NCBI GenBank assembly: GCA_035288405.1
Contig: DATEAK010000202.1
Coordinates: 1 to 9,276, forward strand
Origin: JACPSX01 sp035288405 [NCBI: bacterium]
GTDB taxonomy: Bacteria > JACPSX01
DNA length: 9,276 bases
Reading direction: 5' to 3'
In this document: piece by piece, positions 1-5,535 of the stretch
How positions within the stretch are numbered: the first letter of the stretch is position 1
How the letters are laid out: every line of letters begins with the position of its first letter
The notes under the pieces: model-generated
Database searches by the model: none
Told to the model about the DNA's origin: nothing
Seen by the model: the letters and a program-made list of their open reading frames with translations, nothing else
Program-made: the position numbers and the translations under genes

Positions 1-1
1 C

Positions 2-1606
2 AGCGGGGAAGTAACATATCTGAGCCACACGACAACCTCCAAGGCGGGCGATTACGCGGTCAACGTCACCCAGGTCGCCACCCAGGCGGCAACCACCGGG
101 GTAAAAAGCCTGCTCAGCGGTATCGGGGCGGGCCAGACCGAAACCCTGCGCATTACCGATACGCTCACCGGCCGCATTGCGACTGTGGCGTTGAACGGAG
201 ACGCGGGAGAAAACGGCAGCAGTATTGACAACATCGTCAACGCCGTGAACTCGGAATTCCAGACCCAGTATGCCCAAAAACTGGTCGGGAGCGTGGCGAA
301 CGTCCAGATCAGCGACTCGCAGCCCATCACCAGCAATACGGAGTGGAGCGACATCGACGCCAGCCTGCAGGACGGTGACGTGATCTCCTTTACGGGCACC
401 TCCCGCACCGGCCAGACGGTGAGCGGGAGCTACACGATCAGTGACACAGCCACCGATACGGCGCAAGGTTTTCTATCCGCCGTACAAACCGCCTTTAATA
501 ACGAGGTGTCCGCCACCATCAACGCTTCGGGAAAACTCGTCATCACCGACGTGGCGGACGGGGACAGCAACACTTCCATCTCCATCACCGAGCCGACCGG
601 AGGGGGACGGACTCTCGACTTCGGGACGGTAACCACCTCCAACACAGGTGGGGTCGTGGGCCGCTATGCTCTGGAAATCACCGCCTCCAAGGACGGCAGC
701 AACCAGTTGGTCCTGACCCACAATCTCTACGGCAGCGCGAACGGTTTCACGATCGCCCAGGTCTCCAACCCGGGAACCACCAATAAAGAAATCCTCATCG
801 GCAGCCAAGCGAACACCCAAGTGGCCCCCCCAGGAGTCCTCACCAGCTTGACCGCGTTTGACAACATCACCGGATATACCGCCAACAGCGCAGACACCAT
901 CACGATCAGCGGCAAAAACCACGCCGGCACGGCCATCACTCCCGTGGTTTTCAGCGTACATACCGGAGCCGCCTACAAGACCGTACAGGATTTCCTGACG
1001 GCAATCGAGGGCGCCTTCAGCCTGACGGCAGGAAGCGCCACGGTGGACGGCTCGGGAAAGATCGTGATCACGGACAGCACCACGGGATCCAGCCAGCTCG
1101 CCATGACCCTGACCCTGCCGGCCGGTCTGAACTTCGGCACCTTCGCATCCCAAAATACGGGTCTCAGCAACGGCAGCTCCAGCGGCCAGAACGTTGCAGG
1201 AACCATCAACGGGGAAGCGGCTACGGGAGTCGGTCAAGTCTTGACCGGGGACGAGCCACCGACGGACGGCAGTACGAGCGTCGAAGGCCTGTCGATTCTG
1301 GTCACCTCAACCACCACGGGGGCAAAGGGGAACGTGAAGTTGACCCTGGGCAGCGGGGAACTGATCTACCGGGAACTCGACTCCATCACGGATGCCCTCT
1401 CAGGATACGTCACCACACGGATCGACGGGCTCCAGGACACCGTGGACGACCTGCAGAAGCATATAGACGCCATGGAGGCCCGACTGATCTTGGAGAAGGA
1501 CCAATTAACCAATCAATTCGTCGTGATGGAAAGCGCCTTGAGCCAAATGAGGACACTCAGCAACTGGCTCGCACAGCAAACAGGTGGACTCAACCAGCTC
1601 AGATAG
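2..1606 (+). CDS. fliD: Flagellar filament capping protein FliD (HAP2), 5'-truncated by window edge
   Basis: FliD caps the tip of the growing flagellum outside the cell and guides insertion of flagellin. The frame is open from base 2, so the true start lies upstream; 534 codons are visible. The first visible residues (KAGDYAVNVTQVATQA) resemble the conserved N-terminal FliD region. The middle is rich in Gly, Ser and Thr and contains two related domain copies (listed separately). After these, VAGTINGEAATGVGQVLTG followed by GLSILVTSTTTGAKGNVKL matches the segment that leads into the C-terminal FliD domain in many bacteria. The last 75 or so residues are an amphipathic helical region containing MEARL, QFVVMESALSQM and a WLAQQ end, the classic FliD C-terminus that forms the cap core. 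Stop is TAG at 1604-1606. The next gene is fliS 23 bases downstream, a very common order. Identification is firm; full length and N-terminus cannot be judged. Confidence 0.95.
   Translation, partial: SGEVTYLSHTTTSKAGDYAVNVTQVATQAATTGVKSLLSGIGAGQTETLRITDTLTGRIATVALNGDAGENGSSIDNIVNAVNSEFQTQYAQKLVGSVANVQISDSQPITSNTEWSDIDASLQDGDVISFTGTSRTGQTVSGSYTISDTATDTAQGFLSAVQTAFNNEVSATINASGKLVITDVADGDSNTSISITEPTGGGRTLDFGTVTTSNTGGVVGRYALEITASKDGSNQLVLTHNLYGSANGFTIAQVSNPGTTNKEILIGSQANTQVAPPGVLTSLTAFDNITGYTANSADTITISGKNHAGTAITPVVFSVHTGAAYKTVQDFLTAIEGAFSLTAGSATVDGSGKIVITDSTTGSSQLAMTLTLPAGLNFGTFASQNTGLSNGSSSGQNVAGTINGEAATGVGQVLTGDEPPTDGSTSVEGLSILVTSTTTGAKGNVKLTLGSGELIYRELDSITDALSGYVTTRIDGLQDTVDDLQKHIDAMEARLILEKDQLTNQFVVMESALSQMRTLSNWLAQQTGGLNQLR
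374..649 (+). repeat. FliD internal domain repeat, copy 1
   Basis: This is the first copy of a protein-level duplication of about 92 residues in the exposed variable region of FliD. It runs from GDVISFTGTS to TVTTSNTG and includes the landmarks FLSAVQTAF, SGKLVITD and LDFGT. These align in the same order and spacing with the second copy. The nucleotide sequences have diverged, so it is an old duplication and not a recent tandem repeat. Confidence 0.7.
890..1162 (+). repeat. FliD internal domain repeat, copy 2
   Basis: This is the second copy of the FliD variable-region domain, from ADTITISGK to FASQNTG. Landmarks are FLTAIEGAF, SGKIVITD and LNFGT, matching FLSAVQTAF, SGKLVITD and LDFGT in copy 1. 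About 80 residues separate the copies, including a GRYALEITASKDGSNQLVL stretch. In FliD families the D2/D3 region is surface exposed and varies in length, so duplication there is plausible. Confidence 0.7.
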
Positions 1607-1629
1607 CAACTAGGGAAAAAGGGGTTGAC

Positions 1630-2085
1630 ATGGAACGGAACGGTATCAAAGCTTACGAACAGACCCAGGTGACCACCGCCGGGCAGGGAGAACTGATCTT
1701 GCTTCTCTATGATAGTGCCATCGCCTCCATGAGGCAGGCGTCCCGCGAGATCCGCAAGAAACATTATGAGTCGAAGGGGAGACTTCTCAGCAAAGCCCGG
1801 GAGATCATCGAAGAGCTCTGGTCCTCTCTGAATCCGGAAGCGGGACCAATTGCAGACTCGCTTGGCGGACTTTATAACTATATGATCCGACGCATTCTGC
1901 ATGCCAATCAAAACCTCGATGCAAGAGCAGCCGAGGAGGTCGCCACGCTCTTATCCGAACTTCGCGAAGCATGGGCAGTCGTCGTGAGCCAAGAGGGCGG
2001 TAGCACCGTAGCGGAGGAAAAAGTGAAGGTCGGATCCAAACAACCGGCGGGCCATTCGGGCGCGCGTCTTTCCCTCGGAGGATGA
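1630..2085 (+). CDS. fliS: Flagellar export chaperone FliS
   Basis: FliS is a cytoplasmic helical-bundle chaperone that binds the C-terminus of flagellin, prevents premature polymerisation and delivers it to the flagellar type III export gate. The 151-residue product shows the family pattern: AYEQTQVTTA near the N-terminus, GELILLLYDSAI in helix 1, KAREIIEELWSSLNPEAG, then LGGLYNYMIRRILHAN and a final LLSELREAW. FliS is usually about 125-140 residues; here about 25 extra residues after the last helix are Gly/Ser/Lys-rich and probably disordered. The ATG has a purine-rich Shine-Dalgarno (AAGGGG, 1619-1624) five bases upstream. It lies 23 bases after fliD and its stop region carries the ribosome-binding site of the next gene, so these genes are probably co-transcribed. 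Confidence 0.95.
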   Translation: MERNGIKAYEQTQVTTAGQGELILLLYDSAIASMRQASREIRKKHYESKGRLLSKAREIIEELWSSLNPEAGPIADSLGGLYNYMIRRILHANQNLDARAAEEVATLLSELREAWAVVVSQEGGSTVAEEKVKVGSKQPAGHSGARLSLGG

Positions 2086-2090
2086 GCGCG

Positions 2091-2552
2091 ATGCCATCCA
2101 GCGATTCACCCGTCCAGTCCAAGATTCTCGTGCTCCTGCAAAAAAAGATTGAGAAGCTCGGGGAGATGCTGGCACTGGGCCGCGACCAAAAAGAAGCCAT
2201 TTCCAAAAACACTCTGCCACGCCTCGGGCAGGTGATTGCCGAACGGATGCGCTGCATGGGGGAAGTGGATTCTCTCGATAAAAGACTGGCAGATTTACTG
2301 GCCTGCCACAAGAGAGGGCAAGATAGCCATTTGAATCTTTTCCAATCCAAACCAATCAAGGCAATGGTAGATCGGCTCAGGAAGATCCTCCAAGGACTCT
2401 CTGAACTGGAAGACAAGAGCATTCTTGACCTTGAAGAGCAATTAGCTTCCGTGCGAGCCCAATTGATTGAGGTCCAAAAATCCCGGATCGGTGCTCGTAC
2501 GTATGCTCCGATCAAATCTGCGGCGGCCCGGTTCGTGGATCTCCAGGGGTAG
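2091..2552 (+). CDS. Probable FliT/FlgN-type flagellar export chaperone
   Basis: This small, highly charged, almost entirely helical protein (153 residues from this start) has no signal peptide or membrane segment. Its position directly after fliD-fliS is where FliT (chaperone of FliD) or a FlgN-like chaperone normally sits. The layout fits that family: long heptad-rich helices (KILVLLQKKIEKLGEMLALG, then MRCMGEVDSLDKRLADLL, then LEDKSILDLEEQLASVRAQL) and a short end ARFVDLQG resembling the terminal aromatic-Asp-Gly motif seen in FlgN-like proteins. Sequence similarity in this family is weak, so the call rests mainly on context and helical character. GGAGG at 2077-2081 is nine bases before the ATG at 2091. 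An in-frame ATG at 2082, overlapping the fliS stop as ATGA, directly abuts the GGAGG and is a poorer start. Either way translation is probably coupled to fliS. Confidence 0.65.
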   Translation: MPSSDSPVQSKILVLLQKKIEKLGEMLALGRDQKEAISKNTLPRLGQVIAERMRCMGEVDSLDKRLADLLACHKRGQDSHLNLFQSKPIKAMVDRLRKILQGLSELEDKSILDLEEQLASVRAQLIEVQKSRIGARTYAPIKSAAARFVDLQG

Positions 2553-2614
2553 ACCGCATACCAGATCGGCCCTATACGGCAAGAATTACCTCTGTCAATT
2601 CTTTGGCAAGTGGT

Positions 2615-2671
2615 CCAGGAAACCTGTCATTTCACGCCCCGTTTCCTCCTGGGCTTCAAACTCTTCCCAGG
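2615..2671 (+). other. Pair of competing inverted repeats after the chaperone gene
   Basis: AGGAAAC (2617-2623) pairs with GTTTCCT (2641-2647), and CCAGGA (2615-2620) can alternatively pair with TCCTGG (2647-2652). The latter competes with CCTGGG (2648-2653) pairing to CCCAGG (2666-2671). No T-tract follows, so this is not a standard intrinsic terminator. It may shape the 3' end of the fliD-fliS transcript or be upstream sequence for the next promoter. Bases 2553-2614 hold nothing recognisable. Confidence 0.25.
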
Positions 2672-2726
2672 GTTCACAGATAAGTCCATAGATATCCATT
2701 CGTTACGCTTTATCCTCCAAGGAACT

Positions 2727-2738
2727 GAACCCAGGTTC
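2727..2738 (+). promoter_or_regulatory. 12-bp dyad abutting the sigma-54 promoter
   Basis: GAACCCAGGTTC is a dyad (GAACC, two bases, GGTTC) ending two bases before the -24 element. A related string CCCAGGGTTC occurs at 2666-2675. It could be a binding site for a regulator, or a chance repeat. It is followed by TTTT but the five-base stem is too short to call a terminator. Confidence 0.25.
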
Positions 2739-2740
2739 TT

Positions 2741-2757
2741 TTGGCATCGGGATTGCA
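2741..2757 (+). promoter_or_regulatory. Sigma-54 (RpoN) -24/-12 promoter for the GGDEF gene
   Basis: TTGGCATCGGGATTGCA matches the sigma-54 consensus YTGGCACGrNNNTTGCW at every specified position except two (C to T, G to C). The invariant GG (2743-2744) and GC (2755-2756) have the required 12-base register. Transcription would start near 2768, leaving a leader of about 37 bases before the GTG at 2805. Sigma-54 promoters need an enhancer-binding activator; flagellar ones commonly use FlrC/FleQ/FlgR-type proteins, none of which is encoded here. Confidence 0.75.
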
Positions 2758-2804
2758 CATCGAACTACCCGGTACCAGTGGAACGCTGGTAGAGGAGGCA
2801 AGCC

Positions 2805-4343
2805 GTGGCAGGCGAAAAGGTTTTCGTCGTTGATCCCGATACACGTCAACTGGCACAGATCGAGTCCCACTTAAAGGCGAAAGGGTACCACGTAACCCTC
2901 GAGCGAGATGGTGTCAGAGCTCTCCACATGCTGCGGGAGCAGACCTTCGATCTCCTCCTGAGTGAACTTGCCCCCCCTGGGGCAAGCGGTCTCCAACTTC
3001 TGGAAGAGGCACAGAGCCACGGTGCCAATACCTGCGTCATTTTGATGGCAAAAAATCCTCCCGTGGAGGTCGTAATTGCAACGCTCCAAAAGGGCGCCTT
3101 CAGCCTCCTTCGCAAACCCCTGAACTTCATGGCCCTGGAAGCGACCCTCAAAAAAGGCCTGGAGAACCGTCAGGCATTTCTGGAAATCCTGGGACTTTCG
3201 GAAGATCTCAAGCGAGCCAACCTGGTTCTCAACGAACAGAAAGAAGAACTGGAACGCGAAAAGAGGACCCTGGAGGAAAAAATCCGGGAGCTTGATTTTC
3301 TCAAGGATTTGAGCAGTGTTATCGGGACGACACTGGATCCCAAGGAGATTGCCCTGGCCATCTCTACGCGACTCCGAACGGTGATCCCTTATGATTTGTT
3401 CCTGTTATCCTGCAGTCTGGAAAAAGGCGCCACCCTATTCGTGGACTCCGGAGTCGCACTGCCGCCCGCGTTGAGTTCACAAATACAGGCCAAGGTGGTG
3501 CAGGATCTAACCACTCTGACCGGCTATCTCGGCAGCAGCGGCGAGGAACTCCACGTGGAATCCCTTCGGGAAGACCCGTACCAGGGGAATGGGGCGGTTT
3601 CCTATACTGCGGAACGGATGATGGAATGCAAGATCGTTCTCTCACTTGCACAAAAGCCCATTGGAGTCCTCAATCTGATGAATTTCGAGGGGAAACCGTA
3701 TGGGAAAGACCAGATCGCCCTTCTGCATACCGTGGCCAACCAGGCAGGTCTGGCCCTGAAAAACGCGGAAGAACACCACAAGGTTCAGGAGATGGCTAGC
3801 CGGGACGGCCTCACCGGTCTTTTGAATCATCGCACGTTTCACGAGATCTTGAAGCGAGAATTCAAACGCATCCTGCGGTACAAGAAGCCGCTCTCTGTGG
3901 CGATGATCGACATCGACCATTTCAAGGTAGTCAACGACTCCTACGGCCATCCTACGGGAGACCAAATCCTCAGGGAGCTGTCCTCCTTGCTGGAACGATG
4001 CATCCGGGAAACCGATGTCCTGGCGCGCTACGGGGGGGATGAATTTGCCTTCATCCTGCCGGAAACCAGCTTGGGCGACGCCCGGATTCTCGGCGAGCGC
4101 ATGAGGCGCACAGTGGAGAATTTCTCCTTCCGGCTGGACGGGTCAGAAATCCATGTCACAATTAGCCTCGGGATTTCCAGCTATCCCACCCTGGATGTCA
4201 CTTCGGGAGACGACTTGGTTTCCAAAGCCGATAAAGCCCTGTACCGTTCCAAACGGGATGGCCGCAACCGGGTGTGCACGGCGGGGGAGAGCACCGTCGT
4301 GATTAAGAACTTCGCAATGTCTGCTACTCCCAACCCCATGTGA
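2805..4343 (+). CDS. Diguanylate cyclase: degenerate receiver - coiled coil - GAF - GGDEF
   Basis: This 512-residue soluble protein is predicted to make c-di-GMP from two GTP. Residues 1-120 form a CheY-like receiver (VFVVDPD start, conserved KP at 104-105). The usual phospho-acceptor Asp is Glu54 in DLLLSELAPPG, and the usual Thr/Ser of the switch is Met81 (ILMAKN), so phosphorylation is unlikely. Residues 130-165 are a charged coiled coil. Residues 165-325 look like a GAF domain, ending with VLNLMNFEGKPYGKDQIALL and ANQAGLALKNAEEH. The GGDEF domain (330-492) is complete: DGLTGLLNHRTF, metal-binding Asp369 in DIDHFK, the motif GGDEF at 410-414, and an allosteric RxxD inhibitory site (Arg401-Asp404) at the usual distance, so product inhibition is expected. 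The GTG start is supported by AGGAGG at 2793-2798, six bases upstream. It follows a sigma-54 promoter and overlaps or nearly abuts the PilZ gene. The input signal is unknown. Confidence 0.92.
   Translation: MAGEKVFVVDPDTRQLAQIESHLKAKGYHVTLERDGVRALHMLREQTFDLLLSELAPPGASGLQLLEEAQSHGANTCVILMAKNPPVEVVIATLQKGAFSLLRKPLNFMALEATLKKGLENRQAFLEILGLSEDLKRANLVLNEQKEELEREKRTLEEKIRELDFLKDLSSVIGTTLDPKEIALAISTRLRTVIPYDLFLLSCSLEKGATLFVDSGVALPPALSSQIQAKVVQDLTTLTGYLGSSGEELHVESLREDPYQGNGAVSYTAERMMECKIVLSLAQKPIGVLNLMNFEGKPYGKDQIALLHTVANQAGLALKNAEEHHKVQEMASRDGLTGLLNHRTFHEILKREFKRILRYKKPLSVAMIDIDHFKVVNDSYGHPTGDQILRELSSLLERCIRETDVLARYGGDEFAFILPETSLGDARILGERMRRTVENFSFRLDGSEIHVTISLGISSYPTLDVTSGDDLVSKADKALYRSKRDGRNRVCTAGESTVVIKNFAMSATPNPM
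2967..2986 (+). other. Strong hairpin inside the receiver coding sequence
   Basis: CTTGCCCC (2967-2974) and GGGGCAAG (2979-2986) form a perfect eight-base stem with a four-base loop, directly after the Glu54 codon (2964-2966). It encodes LAPPGAS. No T-run follows, so termination is not expected. It may be chance in a Pro-Pro-Gly stretch or may slow ribosomes there. Confidence 0.35.
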
Positions 4344-4354
4344 CACGGGGATCC

Positions 4355-5275
4355 ATGGATATCGCGGACCTTTTAAAGATCGGGCAGCATCTGGACTGCG
4401 ATCTGGCTTCGGAGGGTGGAGGCGAAATCCGCTATCCGTGCAAGGTTGCTCATCTGGAACCGGATAGAGTTCTATTGACCATTCTTTCCGAACCTTCCAA
4501 TGCTCCTGCGATCCTACCGGAAAGGAACTTGACCCTCCAGGTCATCAAGGGGCAGGCCCTATACAGCGTACGGGCTCAAGCGATTTCATTTGAGTACCCG
4601 TTCCTGGCCATACGGCCTGAAGGCAGTCCCGAACTAATCCAGAAGAGAAGCTATGTCCGTGTTGAAGACTCTTTCAGCGTTCGTTTCCGGATTCTGGATC
4701 CACAAGAGTATGAACGCAGGCGCTATGAATTCGCCAGCCGGACCAGTAAGCGTGGTGAAGCTCGCTCGCTGCTGGCCACGGACTGGTCCAGGGAGATTCA
4801 GGAAAATCTGGGAGAGGAGGCGGCCGCAGGACTTGAATCTCTCCTGATTAAGATGCTTATCGGCCTCGACCGCAAGCTCGACAAGGTTATCGAACTTCTG
4901 GAGCACCCCGAGGGAGAGACAGGCTACTTCAAGGGAACGGGCGTCAACATCAGCGGAGCCGGTTTTTATTTCGTAACCGAATCTCTCCTTCAGGTTGGAG
5001 CGATGCTTGAAGTGGCCCTTGAGCTTTCCATCTTTCCTGGGCTCCACCTCATGGCCCTTGGCAGAACCTTGCGTGTTCGCGAGATGCTGGATTTTCCCGA
5101 CACGCATCGCCACTTTGAAGTGGCAGTAGAGTTCACGGACATCCACGAGGACGACCGGGACGAAGTGATCCGCTATACCTTCCGCCGCCAGCGCGAGATC
5201 CTGAGAACCCAGCGCTTGAACAATACTGATTTGGAGGCCACGGGGTCTACGCATCAGCAACAGGACCTCCCCTAA
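4355..5275 (+). CDS. YcgR-like PilZ-domain c-di-GMP receptor with helical insertion
   Basis: This is a predicted cytoplasmic c-di-GMP-binding effector of 306 residues. Residues 1-90 resemble the N-terminal YcgR-type beta domain (KIGQHLDCDL, then LLTILSEPSNAP). The PilZ domain follows with both ligand motifs intact: RSYVR (RxxxR, residues 98-102) and NISGAG (NxSxxG, 198-203). Between them lie about 75 extra residues that are charged and helical (including LLIKMLIGLDRKLDKVIELL), where PilZ domains normally have a short strand and turn. The end of the barrel is VAVEFTDIHEDDRDEVIRY, typical of PilZ. The ATG at 4355 has GGGG five bases upstream; an in-frame GTG at 4340 overlaps the previous stop as GTGA but lacks a Shine-Dalgarno, so translation may be coupled from either. 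YcgR proteins act on flagellar motor function, which fits the upstream genes, but the partner here is unknown. Confidence 0.85.
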   Translation: MDIADLLKIGQHLDCDLASEGGGEIRYPCKVAHLEPDRVLLTILSEPSNAPAILPERNLTLQVIKGQALYSVRAQAISFEYPFLAIRPEGSPELIQKRSYVRVEDSFSVRFRILDPQEYERRRYEFASRTSKRGEARSLLATDWSREIQENLGEEAAAGLESLLIKMLIGLDRKLDKVIELLEHPEGETGYFKGTGVNISGAGFYFVTESLLQVGAMLEVALELSIFPGLHLMALGRTLRVREMLDFPDTHRHFEVAVEFTDIHEDDRDEVIRYTFRRQREILRTQRLNNTDLEATGSTHQQQDLP

Positions 5276-5360
5276 GCTCGATCTGAAATTCAATCCGTGT
5301 CGATTTCCCTGTAACGGTCTTGATCGAAACTACCGCACGGTTTGCCTGACCCCATTGGTA

Positions 5361-5387
5361 TCGGGGCTGTTTTCCCCGACGGTTTTT
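5361..5387 (+). terminator. Possible intrinsic terminator after the PilZ gene
   Basis: TCGGGG (5361-5366) and CCCCGA (5374-5379) form a six-base GC-rich stem with a seven-base loop. After three intervening bases comes a five-T run (5383-5387). The stem is short and the T-tract is slightly displaced, so efficiency is uncertain. The position, 85 bases after the PilZ stop and before the next promoter, is appropriate. Confidence 0.4.
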
Positions 5388-5406
5388 GAAGTTCACGGCT
5401 TTCCCG

Positions 5407-5435
5407 TTGACAGGGTTTGTGGCTCCGTCTATGCT
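5407..5435 (+). promoter_or_regulatory. Sigma-70 promoter for the hyuA-hyuB operon
   Basis: A perfect -35 hexamer TTGACA (5407-5412) is followed after exactly 17 bases by TATGCT (5430-5435), which matches four of six -10 positions including the first two and the last. Transcription would start near 5442, giving a leader of about 94 bases. It separates the enzyme operon from the flagellar block. Confidence 0.55.
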
Positions 5436-5448
5436 GGGAGTTGTTCTC

Positions 5449-5460
5449 TGAGAGGTCTCA
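5449..5460 (+). promoter_or_regulatory. Candidate operator dyad downstream of the hyuA promoter
   Basis: TGAGA and TCTCA flank a two-base centre (TGAGAGGTCTCA), placed about 8-19 bases after the predicted transcription start, where a repressor could block initiation. A wider inverted repeat, GCTGGGA (5433-5439) with TCCCAGC (5477-5483), brackets it. No regulator gene is in the window, so function is conjecture. Confidence 0.25.
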
Positions 5461-5535
5461 AAAACCCACTCGTTTTTCCCAGCGGAACATGGTGTGGGAT
5501 TAAGAACGGAACTTCTTGCGGACGGGAAGGGGAGG

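Noticed and set aside
473-1237. 254-codon open frame on the minus strand opposite fliD
   Set aside because: Low-complexity translation rich in Gly, Ala and Val, fully inside the FliD coding region, with no domain.
1805-2515. 236-codon open frame on the minus strand opposite fliS and the chaperone gene
   Set aside because: It spans two real genes and their junction on the other strand; the Ser/Arg-rich product resembles no family.
2727-2742. GAACC-GGTTC stem plus TTTT as an intrinsic terminator
   Set aside because: The stem has only five pairs with a two-base loop and the T-run merges into the sigma-54 promoter; treated as a possible binding dyad instead.
4340-4354. GTG at 4340 as the start of the PilZ gene
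   Set aside because: It overlaps the previous stop as GTGA but has no Shine-Dalgarno (CCCAACCCC upstream); ATG 4355 has GGGG nearby. Kept as an alternative only.
5278-5327. TCGATC/GATCGA inverted repeat after the PilZ stop
   Set aside because: Six-base arms 38 bases apart with no T-tract are likely chance; the stem at 5361-5379 is a better terminator candidate.
5494-5535. GTG at 5494 as the start of hyuA
   Set aside because: It would add 14 residues absent from the family's N-terminus; ATG 5536 has a strong purine-rich ribosome-binding tract.
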